33,618 bases of DNA from Patescibacteria group bacterium (GTDB taxonomy: Bacteria > Patescibacteriota > Minisyncoccia > Minisyncoccales > GWA2-38-27). Below, one piece after another: positions 7,232 to 15,373 of the stretch. The stretch spans positions 1 to 33,618 of the forward strand of contig JAHJSY010000004.1 in the NCBI GenBank assembly GCA_018830125.1, read 5' to 3'. Numbering within the stretch: the stretch's first letter is position 1; each line of letters opens with the position of its first letter. Position numbers and translations under genes: made by a program. Under the pieces are notes generated by a model. That model made no database searches. It was not told the origin of the DNA and was given only the letters and a program-made list of their open reading frames with translations.

Positions 7232-7858
7232 ATGTTCGAAATTCTTTTAGATAAAATTAAAAAAGAAGCTGCAAGAACTCCTTATTATGAAATAAAACTT
7301 CCCTTTTTAGTTGTTTTAATATTAATTTTATTTGGAATTATTTTTTGGTCTCTAAATTTATTTTGGATTTTTCAAGATCTTATTCTTTTAGCAACATTTG
7401 GTACTTTATTTTGGTATAGTTTAGAAACTAGGCAGTTGAAAAACGTTGCTAGAACCACAAATGAACTTCAACAGTTACCATTTTTTGTTTTAATTTATAA
7501 AGAGGACAATAATCTAACTCTAAAAAATGAAGGAAAGGGTATGGCATATAATATTACTATTGATCCTATCAAAATAGACAATAAAACTTTTATATTTGGA
7601 GAGCAGTGGTATTATTGTAATTCAGGCGGAGAGAAAGTCCTACCGTTTAAAATTGATAATGTAAATGGTTCCACGAAATACAATACTCCTATTAAAGAAT
7701 TTTTATTTTCTATATATGAGCACACTCTAAACAAGAAAGCAGAATTTACTATTAGATTTAATAGCCCGCTCAAAAATAGACATTACCAAACTATTATTTT
7801 GAAAGTTCCGAACGACCTTGCAAATATAGAAAATATAGAAATTTATAATTTTAATTGA
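7232..7858 (+). CDS. Membrane protein of unknown function inside the R-M operon
   Basis: A 208-residue protein with two closely spaced membrane segments (about residues 22-45 and 47-66). The linker ETRQLKNVARTTNELQQLPFF leads into a beta-rich domain of about 120 residues containing NLTLKNEGKGMAYNI. This recalls a scattered group of small two-TM bacterial proteins with a NxGxGpAxN motif and no defined function. With both segments near the N-terminus, the domain is probably cytoplasmic. It lies 11 bases after the nuclease-methylase and 4 bases before the S subunit, so it is translated with them. The alternative in-frame ATG at 7211 overlaps the previous gene. Its role is unknown; it could tether or modulate the enzyme. 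Confidence 0.75.
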   Translation: MFEILLDKIKKEAARTPYYEIKLPFLVVLILILFGIIFWSLNLFWIFQDLILLATFGTLFWYSLETRQLKNVARTTNELQQLPFFVLIYKEDNNLTLKNEGKGMAYNITIDPIKIDNKTFIFGEQWYYCNSGGEKVLPFKIDNVNGSTKYNTPIKEFLFSIYEHTLNKKAEFTIRFNSPLKNRHYQTIILKVPNDLANIENIEIYNFN

Positions 7859-7862
7859 CGAC

Positions 7863-9233
7863 ATGTCATATTCAATAATTCAAAAATCAGAACTTAAAAG
7901 TGGGTATCGAATAGATGCAGAGTATTACGATAATTATTATTTTGATTTAGAGAAAAAAATAAAATCAAAAAAATATTTTAATCTTAGAGAAATTTCAAGC
8001 AAGAGTACAGAAAAATTTAAAAGAGAGAAAGATTTTAAATATTTAGAAATAGCCAATGTTAATTGTTTTAATGGAGATTATTTTTATGCTAAAATAAAAA
8101 AAGAAGATGCTCCTTCTCGGGCTCAAAAAGTGCTACAGGAAAAAGATGTAGTGATTTCTACTGTTCGTCCTAATAGGAATGCAGTTGTTTTTATAAAAGA
8201 AAAAAGTTTTGATATGCCAAAAGTAGCATCATCTGGCTTCTGTGTTTTAAGAGATTTTAAAAATATATTACCAGAATATATTTATGTTCTATTCAAAACT
8301 TTTATTATCAGAGACTTATTAGATAGAGAAACAACGGCTACGATGTATCCTGCTGTTTCAGAAAACGATATAAAAGACTTAAAAATTCCTATTCCATCGG
8401 ATGGTTTTCAAAAAGAAGTTGCTAAAGTGGTGAGAAAGGCAGATATGGAAAGAGAGAAATCAAAAGAATTATATGCGGAAGCAGAAGAAATTTTACTAGA
8501 AGAGTTAGGATTAAAAGATTATAAACCAACAAATGAAAACATTGCAATCGTGGATTTAAATGAAGTAGAAAAGTGCAAAAGAATAGATCCAGAATTCTTC
8601 CAACCAAAATATGATGAAATTTTAGAAAAGATAAACAAATTTAAAACTAAAACCTTAGATGATTTAACGATAAAATATACAGGAGGATTTACTTATAAAA
8701 GTGAAAAATTTCAAGAGGACGGAGTTCCCTTGATAAGAATAAATAATATTAAAAAGGGATTCTTGGATTTAGGAAATACAGCATTTCTAAGTGAAGAATA
8801 TTCGGATATTAGTAAAAAGGATATTGCTAGATCGGGAGATATTTTGATTTCAATGTCAGGTACAATTGGTAATTGTGTCGTTATTCCAGAAAATATTAAA
8901 AAGTGTTGTGTCAATCAAAGAATATTAGCAATTACTCCGAAAGACATAAACCTAACTTATTTAGAATTATTTTTAAATTCAATTGCAGGGATGTTGCAAT
9001 TTGAAAAAATTGGAGTCGGCGGTTTGCAAACGAACTTAAGCACAAAAGACATTCTAAATTTACAAATTCCAATATTAGATCAAAAAATTCAAGAAAAAAT
9101 TGCGAAGAAAATTAAAGATTCGCATTTAGCAAGAGAAAAATCAAAAGAACTTTTGGAAAAGGCCAAAAAAGCAGTTGAAATCTATATAGAGGAGGACGAA
9201 AAAGAAGCCCAAAAAACCTTAAAAAATAATTAA
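7863..9233 (+). CDS. Restriction-modification specificity (S) subunit
   Basis: S subunits carry two target-recognition domains (TRDs) that read the halves of a bipartite site and dock the methyltransferase. In this 456-residue protein TRD1 spans about residues 5-185. The first helical spacer (VAKVVRKADMEREKSKELY) follows, then TRD2 (about 240-400, with TIKYTGGFTYKS and SMSGTIGNCVV). The second, matching helix (IAKKIKDSHLAREKSKELL) ends it. The two helices are near-repeats of each other, as expected for the circularly symmetric S fold, and the length is standard. It pairs with the nuclease-methylase two genes upstream and starts 4 bases after the membrane protein. Recognition sequence cannot be deduced. 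Confidence 0.92.
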   Translation: MSYSIIQKSELKSGYRIDAEYYDNYYFDLEKKIKSKKYFNLREISSKSTEKFKREKDFKYLEIANVNCFNGDYFYAKIKKEDAPSRAQKVLQEKDVVISTVRPNRNAVVFIKEKSFDMPKVASSGFCVLRDFKNILPEYIYVLFKTFIIRDLLDRETTATMYPAVSENDIKDLKIPIPSDGFQKEVAKVVRKADMEREKSKELYAEAEEILLEELGLKDYKPTNENIAIVDLNEVEKCKRIDPEFFQPKYDEILEKINKFKTKTLDDLTIKYTGGFTYKSEKFQEDGVPLIRINNIKKGFLDLGNTAFLSEEYSDISKKDIARSGDILISMSGTIGNCVVIPENIKKCCVNQRILAITPKDINLTYLELFLNSIAGMLQFEKIGVGGLQTNLSTKDILNLQIPILDQKIQEKIAKKIKDSHLAREKSKELLEKAKKAVEIYIEEDEKEAQKTLKNN

Positions 9234-9237
9234 ATTT

Positions 9238-9923
9238 ATGGACAATGATCTTAAGAAGAATTTTAAAAGAACTGCTAGAGAATATTGTGGGACTGAATTA
9301 GTTCATGGTGTGCCTCATATAGAACGAATGTTGAAGAATTTTAGAAAAATTACAGCAGAAGGAGATAATCAAAAAATATTAGATGCTGTAGAGCTTGCGA
9401 TTATACTCCATGATATAGGAAAAAAATTTGAAACATCGGAGAAAAGACATGGATTGATATCTAAAGAAATTTTGAATAGCGAAAAATATAAAAATACTTT
9501 TCGAGAAATAAAATACCAAACTACGAATGGATAGAATATGCTATTTATGGTCATGATAATGTGATAGAGATAGGGAAGCTCAAGAGCATGGAAAAACCTA
9601 AAGAAATTTGCTTAGCTTTATTGTTAGCTCTAGATAATATGGACGCGATTGGTAAAATAGGAGTTCATAGAGATTTTCAAAATATGAAGGATAAGGGAAA
9701 CGATTTAGATAGCTTTTTGGCTTTTTTGAAAAAAAACAATTCCTTTGTTAATGGCAATGTTTCTCGATTGCAGAAAATTCAAAAAATAAACGTAGAAAAA
9801 TTACTTAAAGAATACAAAACTCTTAAAACCGAACAAGCAGATTACATTTCAAGATTAGAAAAAGGAAATTTGAAAATAAAAGATGAGGATATCAAGAAAT
9901 ATTTAGAAATAAAAAACAAATAA
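9238..9923 (+). pseudogene. HD-domain metal-dependent phosphohydrolase, frameshifted
   Basis: The first frame (9238-9534) holds HGVPHIERM and the HD motif in ILHDIGKKF. The continuation is in a frame one base back, reading IPNYEWIEYAIYGHDNVIEIG and later LLLALDNMDAIGK (metal-binding Asp region), to 9923. Restoring one A in the AAAA run at 9510-9513 joins them into a protein of about 228 residues with a complete set of HD-type ligands. The gene starts 4 bases after the S subunit and is the last in the operon before the terminator at 9949. HD proteins hydrolyse nucleotides or phosphate esters; the substrate is unknown. The single-base gap in a homopolymer may be an assembly error, a population variant or a true lesion. 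Confidence 0.8.
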
Positions 9924-9948
9924 ATTTATGGAAGACGACGGGGGCGTT

Positions 9949-9988
9949 AAAGCCAAGCTTCCTACTGCGGTGAGAAGCTTGGCTTTTT
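9949..9988 (+). terminator. Terminator of the lexA-R-M operon
   Basis: A 13-bp perfect stem, AAAGCCAAGCTTC (9949-9961) with its complement at 9974-9986, a 12-base loop and five T. It is flanked on both sides by odd GAC/CGA trinucleotide runs (9932-9940 and 9988-10015). A 20-codon frame through it (from 9928) is probably accidental. Confidence 0.88.
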
Positions 9989-10040
9989 GACGACGACGAC
10001 GGACCTCCGACGACGAAATTTAAGTGGCCTGGCTTGTTAA

Positions 10041-11612
10041 TTATAGACCAAGTTTATAAGTAGTGGAACCATTTAAGAGATAAATTGTTTGACCTGTGGG
10101 GGAGATATCTATATCTTTTAGATTGTTGAATTTAGAGCTTTGGATTTGTTTTATAATCTCCCCATCTTTTTTATCAATAATAATAACTCTGTTGTTGGTT
10201 GGTTCTAATAGGTAGATGTTAGAAGCATTCTTTGCTGTTTTTATTAATGTGATGTTCTTTATATTCGGATAAATATCTATTATTATAATTCTCTGATATA
10301 GTCCAGAGTGATAAACAGAGATTGAATTATCTGAATTTAAAATATAAACAGATCCATCAACAGCTATGGACTTCGGATTTTCGCAGTCCATTTTATCTTT
10401 TAACCACTTTTCGGCAGAGCCCCAATTATTTTTACTTAAATACGAATACTTAACAATTTGGCAATTTTCTTTATCTAAAAAGTAAAGATTAGAAAGATAC
10501 GAAGTAAATATATCAGATGGAGAATCAAAACCTTCTGGCAAAGTGGAGGAGGAAAATAATTCCGAGTCGGAAACAGTAATTTCAGGATTTTCAATAGTTT
10601 CTAATTTATCTGGCTCTCTTGGGTCTTGTTCAACAAAATCTCCAGAAACCCCAGCGTTATCATTTATTTTTTCAGGAGCTCTTTTAAATAAATAGAATCC
10701 GACGAGTAAAACTAAGATAAATCCAATAATTGGAACTATTTTATTTTTATTATAAAAATTATTTTTGAAACTCTCCACTATTTGATTATTGGTCTTAATT
10801 GGAATTTTAATTTTAGGTAATTTGGGTGCTTTTAACAACTTTGGTAGTTTCGGTAGTTTTAACTTAAAAATACTTAACATAGATTTCTTGGTATTGTTTC
10901 GGAAGAAAACAGGGCCTCTAGCTTCCTTCTCTTGTTTTGATGTTAGGGCTACTAGAAAGCATACTCCAGAAATCTTTGTCCCTGGTCCTTTATCAAAAAG
11001 AGAATGCGGAATGATTTTTTTTATATTCTTTGAATCAATATCTTTTGATTGAACAAATTTATTTAAGATATTTTCTTCTTGAAAGAAATTAAATATCTCT
11101 TTTGTTAATATTAATATTCTATCGTTTTCAAGTAATTTTCCCGAAACAACATTGAAGAATATCTTTAATGGGTAAGGATCAATTTCTTGAATTTCTAGAT
11201 TTTTCCCGATGTCAATTATCTGACCTCCTCTTAACAAAAGAATTTTTAAATCACCAGTTTTAGTAAAAGTTAGATCGAGGTTGTTCAAGGAAATAATAGC
11301 AAAATTGAAATTTCCTAGCCATGCGACATTCTCTTTTTTTACTTCTTCTGCTAAAAATTCATTTGCTTTTTTGGAAGCATGTGAGAGGGCTTTTTCTGGT
11401 GATTTTATAGATAAACTATAATAGTTCTTTTTGAATACTTCGGTAATGTTGTTTAATAATAGCGAGCTTGAAGAAACAGAATTTTGGAGTTCTCCAACAA
11501 CATATAAATTGCCAAGTTTTTTCTCATAACTACTTTCTGGTTCATAAACAAAACTATCAAAGATCTTGCCTTCTTTTAATTTGGGATTAAAGTGAAATTC
11601 AAATATCTGCAT
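10041..11612 (-). CDS. Degenerate PP2C-like phosphatase domain, membrane segment and beta-propeller-like domain
   Basis: A 523-residue protein. Residues about 1-230 look like a PP2C fold: NFAIISLNNLDLTFTKTGDLKILLLRGG resembles the core strands and GDSR region. However, the DGxG and DGxxD metal sites of active PP2C are missing, so catalysis is doubtful. A basic KLPKL-type repeat (about 255-280) precedes one membrane helix (VPIIGFILVLLVGFYLF). The C-terminal ~200 residues have repeating ILNSDNSISVY / IYLLEPTNNRVIIID units like NHL or propeller blades, placed outside. Start 11612 was chosen because the longer ATG at 11627 lies in the -10 box. It diverges from the small membrane protein/Clp pair. 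Likely a conserved CPR envelope protein; function unknown. Confidence 0.75.
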   Translation of the reverse strand: MQIFEFHFNPKLKEGKIFDSFVYEPESSYEKKLGNLYVVGELQNSVSSSSLLLNNITEVFKKNYYSLSIKSPEKALSHASKKANEFLAEEVKKENVAWLGNFNFAIISLNNLDLTFTKTGDLKILLLRGGQIIDIGKNLEIQEIDPYPLKIFFNVVSGKLLENDRILILTKEIFNFFQEENILNKFVQSKDIDSKNIKKIIPHSLFDKGPGTKISGVCFLVALTSKQEKEARGPVFFRNNTKKSMLSIFKLKLPKLPKLLKAPKLPKIKIPIKTNNQIVESFKNNFYNKNKIVPIIGFILVLLVGFYLFKRAPEKINDNAGVSGDFVEQDPREPDKLETIENPEITVSDSELFSSSTLPEGFDSPSDIFTSYLSNLYFLDKENCQIVKYSYLSKNNWGSAEKWLKDKMDCENPKSIAVDGSVYILNSDNSISVYHSGLYQRIIIIDIYPNIKNITLIKTAKNASNIYLLEPTNNRVIIIDKKDGEIIKQIQSSKFNNLKDIDISPTGQTIYLLNGSTTYKLGL

Positions 11613-11618
11613 AAGTAT

Positions 11619-11654
11619 ATTATACATTATATAATTTCAGAAAGTTTTTAACAA
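11619..11654 (-). promoter_or_regulatory. Promoter(s) of the PP2C-like gene
   Basis: TTGTTA (11654-11649), 17 bases, TATAAT (11631-11626). A second TATAAT at 11624-11619 lies 6 bases before the ATG at 11612. Either gives a very short or absent leader. Confidence 0.65.
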
Positions 11655-11662
11655 GGGGATTG

Positions 11663-11691
11663 TTGGTTAAATTTGTTTTACAAGGTATAAT
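11663..11691 (+). promoter_or_regulatory. Promoter of the small membrane protein/Clp operon, leaderless type
   Basis: TTGGTT (11663-11668), 17 bases, TATAAT (11686-11691), then 6 bases to the ATG at 11698. It is back to back with the promoter of the PP2C-like gene. Confidence 0.65.
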
Positions 11692-11697
11692 GTATTA

Positions 11698-12075
11698 ATG
11701 AGTATATTTTTAGAAGCTTTTACTTGGCAGTTTTTTGATGTTCCTCTGTGGATAATTAGGACCTGGAAGAATTTTCTTTTGTTCGGCTTGAATTATTTTT
11801 CAGTCCCTACGCTTTTGAGAACGTATTTTTCTTATTGGAGAAAATATCATTCTTCTTATGGTGGTGCTTTTGACTTTTGGAAAAACTTTGAAACATTTGT
11901 TTTTAATTCAATGTCCCGTATTATCGGTGCAATTTTAAGAACTTTCTTTATAATTGCCGGTACAATATTAGAACTAGTCATATTTATAACAGGTTTTTTA
12001 GTTTTTATTATTTGGTTCCTGTCACCGTTTTTATTATTAGCATGTCTAGTTTCCGGCATATATTTATTATTATGA
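11698..12075 (+). CDS. Small membrane protein preceding the Clp-type ATPase
   Basis: A 125-residue protein rich in Phe, Trp and Ile. An N-terminal amphipathic or re-entrant part (WQFFDVPLWIIRTWKNFLLF, then LLRTYFSYWRKY) is followed by two strongly hydrophobic segments (about 72-95 and 97-123). No enzymatic motif is visible. It overlaps the membrane-anchored Clp ATPase gene as ATGA, so the two are translationally coupled. It may be a membrane partner or adaptor of the unfoldase. I do not recognise the family beyond CPR-like hypothetical proteins. Confidence 0.75.
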   Translation: MSIFLEAFTWQFFDVPLWIIRTWKNFLLFGLNYFSVPTLLRTYFSYWRKYHSSYGGAFDFWKNFETFVFNSMSRIIGAILRTFFIIAGTILELVIFITGFLVFIIWFLSPFLLLACLVSGIYLLL

Positions 12076-14579
12076 ATTTTAATGTAAAAAGAACGAAGAT
12101 ATATTCTGCGGTTAGGTGGGAGAGAGTTTTATTTTTGAGATTTATCGGTGCTTTAAAGAAAATATTATTTATTTTCTTTATTTTGGTGCTTCTAGTGTTT
12201 ATTTATGGATTTGTTCCTGGTAATTTTTCTGAAGAAACAAGTAGATCTTTATTGGGAATTTCAATAATTTTACTAACTTTATTCTTTTTAGTTTGTGTTA
12301 AATTAAGTTTTTTTGAGAATAAACTTAAAAAACCCAAGCTAAAAATAACTCTCCATGAAGCTGTCTTGGATCCAAAAAGATATAACTTGGCTGAATTCTT
12401 GAGTTTTGAATCAGCTAAAGCGGTTGGTAAAGCAACAAACAGGGGCCCTTCATCTGCCTATCTTTTTTATTTTATTCTTAAAGATAATCCTAAGCTTAAT
12501 TTCATATTCTCTCGTCTTTTATTAGATATAAACGATGTTAAAAAAGAACTAAGAACTTGTTTTAAATCCGATGATTCCGAAAGCTTTGAAAAGGTAATTA
12601 TTAAATCGTTTGATATCGCAGTAGATAAAAAACATGAAAGAGTTGAGATTAACGATATGTTATCAGCCCTAGCCGAGATAGACTCAGTTTTTAAAAATAT
12701 TCTATTAATGAATAAGCTTAAAAAGAGCGATATTGATAGCTTAATTTTATGGTTAGAGAATATTGAAGAAAAAAAAGAACTAAAGAGAAGGTTTTGGGAA
12801 TACGAAAATTTAGCCAAGAATGGGACATTGGCCAAAGAATGGACGGCTGGTTACACAATAACCTTGAATAAATATTCAAGAGATATAACGAACTCTATAA
12901 GGAAAAAGGATTTAGATTTTATTGGACATGAGAAAGAAGTGGAAATTATAGAAAGAGTTTTGTCTCGAGGAGAGATTAACAATGTTTTACTTGTTGGAGA
13001 AGAGGGAACCGGAAAGAAAAGTATGATTTACGCATTGTCTCAGAAAAGTTTATTGGGTAAAAGTTTGATAGGAGTGAATTATAAAAGATTTATTGAATTA
13101 GATGTGCCAGCCCTACTTGCTCAACTTGAAAGCTCAGAGGATGTGGAGTCCGTTTTAGATAAGATTTTTAGCGAAATAGCTATGGCTGGTAATATTATTT
13201 TAGTGATTGATGAAATTCATAACTATATTGGTCAAGATCCAAGACCAGGAGTTATTGATATTTCTGGGATTGTAGCTCCTTATTTAAAATTGCCCCAGTT
13301 TCAGGTTATAGGAATTACTAACTACGAAGGTCTTCATAGAAATATTGAAAAGAATATTTCTATTTTAAGTTTATTCAGCAAAGTAGAGGTTACTAGTATT
13401 TTGCCAGAAAAAACATTAATTCTTTTACAATATTTAACCTTTTCTCTAGAAGCTAAGCATAAAATATTTATTTCTTATCCGGCTATTAGAGAAATAATTA
13501 ATTTAACCGAAAAATACTTCCCCTCACTTCATTTTCCAGAAAAAGCTATAAACATTTTAGACGAAGTAGCTGTTTATACGGCTAGTTTGCCTGGAGAAAA
13601 AATTGTTTTACCAAAACATGTAGCTAAAGTTATTACCGAAAAAACAGAAGTTCCTGTTGGTGAAATTGAATCAAAGGAAAGAGAGATCCTACTTAATTTA
13701 GAGAACTTAATTCACAGAAGAATTATTAACCAAGTAGAAGCAGTTAAAGAAGTGTCAACCGCTCTAAGAAGAGCTAGGTCAGATGTAACAGTCAGGAAGG
13801 GACCTATGGGAACCTTTTTGTTTCTTGGTCCTACTGGAGTAGGAAAGACGGAGACCTGTAAGGCCTTGGCTTATTATTATTTTGGATCAGAAAAAAAGAT
13901 AATCAGATTAGATATGTCGGAATTTCAAAGCATAGAAGATATTGGAAGGTTGATTGGCTCTGAAAAAGGAGTAGGAATTTTGACGACTCCTGTCAAAGAA
14001 AATCCCTTTTCTATAATTTTACTTGATGAACTTGAAAAAGCTCATCGTGATATTTTAAATTTATTCTTGCAAGTTTTAGATGAGGGGCACGTAACAGATG
14101 GCATGGGTCGCAAAATTAGTTTTAAAAACACAATTATTATTGCTACAAGTAATGCGGGTTATCAGATAATCTTAAAAGCATTAAAAGATAAGGAAGAATG
14201 GCAGGGAGTTAAACAAAAGATGCTGGATTATTTGTTTGAAAATAGAACATTTAGACCAGAGTTTATTAATCGTTTTGATGCTGTTGTTTTATTTAAGGCA
14301 TTAAGCAAAGAAAATCTTTTGGATATTGCTCAATTAATGCTTAATAGCCTTAAGAAAAATCTCATAGAAAAAGGCATTGATTTTACAATAACAGAAGAAT
14401 TAAAAGAAAAAATAGTTGAACTTGGCTATAGTCCCGTTTTCGGAGCTCGCCAGATGAGGAGAGTTATTCAAGATAAAGTAGAAAACGTCCTCGCTTCAGC
14501 CTTATTGTCTGAGCAACTTCCTCGTGGCACCAAGATTTCTTTAGATCCCCAAACCTTTGAATTAATTACCAATCCTTAA
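12072..14579 (+). CDS. Membrane-anchored double-AAA Clp-type unfoldase (ClpB/ClpC-like)
   Basis: An 835-residue AAA+ protein that should thread substrate proteins through a hexameric pore. Two membrane segments come first (about 30-55 and 60-80, FIFFILVLLVFIYGFVPG and a second), which ordinary ClpB/ClpC lack. A Clp-N-like helical region follows (about 90-260). AAA1 has Walker A GEEGTGKK (from Gly309) and Walker B IILVIDEIHNY. AAA2 has GPTGVGKT (from Gly586), SIILLDELEKAH and the C-terminal small domain (YSPVFGARQMRRVIQ). I see no IGF/VGF-type ClpP-docking loop after the second Walker B region, so it may act as a stand-alone unfoldase. Start 12072 (ATGA overlap) was chosen over the alternative start at 12012, inside the previous gene. 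Confidence 0.9.
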   Translation: MNFNVKRTKIYSAVRWERVLFLRFIGALKKILFIFFILVLLVFIYGFVPGNFSEETSRSLLGISIILLTLFFLVCVKLSFFENKLKKPKLKITLHEAVLDPKRYNLAEFLSFESAKAVGKATNRGPSSAYLFYFILKDNPKLNFIFSRLLLDINDVKKELRTCFKSDDSESFEKVIIKSFDIAVDKKHERVEINDMLSALAEIDSVFKNILLMNKLKKSDIDSLILWLENIEEKKELKRRFWEYENLAKNGTLAKEWTAGYTITLNKYSRDITNSIRKKDLDFIGHEKEVEIIERVLSRGEINNVLLVGEEGTGKKSMIYALSQKSLLGKSLIGVNYKRFIELDVPALLAQLESSEDVESVLDKIFSEIAMAGNIILVIDEIHNYIGQDPRPGVIDISGIVAPYLKLPQFQVIGITNYEGLHRNIEKNISILSLFSKVEVTSILPEKTLILLQYLTFSLEAKHKIFISYPAIREIINLTEKYFPSLHFPEKAINILDEVAVYTASLPGEKIVLPKHVAKVITEKTEVPVGEIESKEREILLNLENLIHRRIINQVEAVKEVSTALRRARSDVTVRKGPMGTFLFLGPTGVGKTETCKALAYYYFGSEKKIIRLDMSEFQSIEDIGRLIGSEKGVGILTTPVKENPFSIILLDELEKAHRDILNLFLQVLDEGHVTDGMGRKISFKNTIIIATSNAGYQIILKALKDKEEWQGVKQKMLDYLFENRTFRPEFINRFDAVVLFKALSKENLLDIAQLMLNSLKKNLIEKGIDFTITEELKEKIVELGYSPVFGARQMRRVIQDKVENVLASALLSEQLPRGTKISLDPQTFELITNP

Positions 14580-14588
14580 TTTATCTAC

Positions 14589-14618
14589 TTGACAGGTATA
14601 CCGTATATGATATATAAT
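14589..14618 (+). promoter_or_regulatory. Promoter-like sequence with GGTATACC palindrome at the HigBA locus
   Basis: TTGACA (14589-14594), 18 bases, TATAAT (14613-14618), with the 8-bp palindrome GGTATACC (14595-14602) between the boxes as a plausible antitoxin operator. Oddly, the only usable toxin start (14607) lies upstream of the -10. Either the start is at TTG 14589/ATG 14607 on a longer transcript, or TATACC (14597-14602) acts as -10. Confidence 0.5.
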
Positions 14619-14966
14619 GAAGACATAGAATATAAAGTAAAATTTTATAAAAATATCAAGACAAATAAAAGTCTTGTTTTAGAGTATATTGAAAAATTAA
14701 GAGACAAAGAACAATCAAAGATTTTTAAATATATTGAGGTTTTGCGGATAAACAAGGGATATTTAGATGAACCTTATTCAAAACATATTAAAGGGAAGAT
14801 TAGAGAATTAAGAGTCGATTTTGGGAAAAATAGACATAGGATTTTCTATTTTACATTTGTAGAACGAAATATAATTTTTCTTCATGCTTTTTTAAAAAAG
14901 ACGCCCAAAACACCAATTTCCGAAATAGAAAAAGCAGAAGAAAGCTATAGAAATATTTTAAAATAA
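14607..14966 (+). CDS. HigB/RelE-like toxin (phage Gp49-like family)
   Basis: A 119-residue basic protein with the RelE/HigB fold pattern. There is an N-terminal beta strand and helix (VLEYIEKLRDKEQSKIFKYI). Then come HIKGKIRELRVDFGKNRHRIFYF, the core strands with positively charged catalytic-type residues, and the family signature FLHAFLKKTPKTPISEIEKAEE. Such toxins cleave mRNA on the ribosome. The start is uncertain: 14607 gives the normal family length, while TTG 14589 is also in frame. The XRE antitoxin follows 16 bases on, the inverted toxin-first order typical of HigBA. It follows the Clp gene closely but has its own promoter-like boxes. Confidence 0.87.
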   Translation: MIYNEDIEYKVKFYKNIKTNKSLVLEYIEKLRDKEQSKIFKYIEVLRINKGYLDEPYSKHIKGKIRELRVDFGKNRHRIFYFTFVERNIIFLHAFLKKTPKTPISEIEKAEESYRNILK

Positions 14967-14982
14967 TTAATTTAAGAAAAAC

Positions 14983-15288
14983 ATGGATAAAAAAAACAAA
15001 AAAACAATTGAATTTATTGATTTTGGAGAATATCTTGAAGAAAGATTAAAAAACCCTAAATTTAAAGAATATTATGACGAATATGGTAAACAATTTGAAA
15101 TTGCTTATCAGATCTTGCAATTACGTAAGAAAAGAAGAATGTCCCAAGCACAGTTAGCTAAGAAGATAGGTGCTAAGCAAAGTAATGTAGCTCGCATAGA
15201 AGCAGGTCAGCAAAATCTTACCACAGATACTCTTCAGAAAATAGCTACGGCTTTTAATCTTGATCTCAAAATAGAATTCGTAAAATAA
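14983..15288 (+). CDS. HigA-like XRE-family antitoxin
   Basis: A 101-residue protein whose N-terminal half (FGEYLEERLKNPKFKEYYDEYG) probably wraps the toxin. Its C-terminal half is a Cro/C1 HTH (AYQILQLRKKRRMSQAQLAKKIGAKQSNVARIEAGQQNLTTDTL, about residues 38-85). HigA proteins neutralise HigB and repress the operon. It is the last gene before a terminator at 15321. The GGTATACC palindrome before the toxin is a candidate binding site. Confidence 0.9.
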   Translation: MDKKNKKTIEFIDFGEYLEERLKNPKFKEYYDEYGKQFEIAYQILQLRKKRRMSQAQLAKKIGAKQSNVARIEAGQQNLTTDTLQKIATAFNLDLKIEFVK

Positions 15289-15320
15289 AATCTAAAATTA
15301 AGAAGCTAGGTTTTTTAATA

Positions 15321-15352
15321 GTGCCGCGTACTAGTTCGCGGTACTGTTTTTG
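15321..15352 (+). terminator. Terminator after the HigBA pair
   Basis: AGTGCCGCG (15321-15329) pairs with CGCGGTACT (15338-15346; one G-U pair) around an 8-base loop, then GTTTTTGTTTT. Confidence 0.85.
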
Positions 15353-15373
15353 TTTTGCACAGAGGGGTGTGCT

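Noticed and set aside
5259-9233. Classical type I restriction system
   Set aside because: There is no HsdR helicase gene; the nuclease domain is fused to the methyltransferase, which fits a BcgI-like two-subunit enzyme better.
9928-9990. 20-codon frame MEDDGGVKAKLPTAVRSLAF through the terminator
   Set aside because: It is encoded largely by the terminator hairpin and a GAC repeat; no independent support.
10789-11052. Forward 87-codon frame within the PP2C-like gene
   Set aside because: Antisense shadow of the lysine/proline-rich repeat; no promoter or ribosome site.
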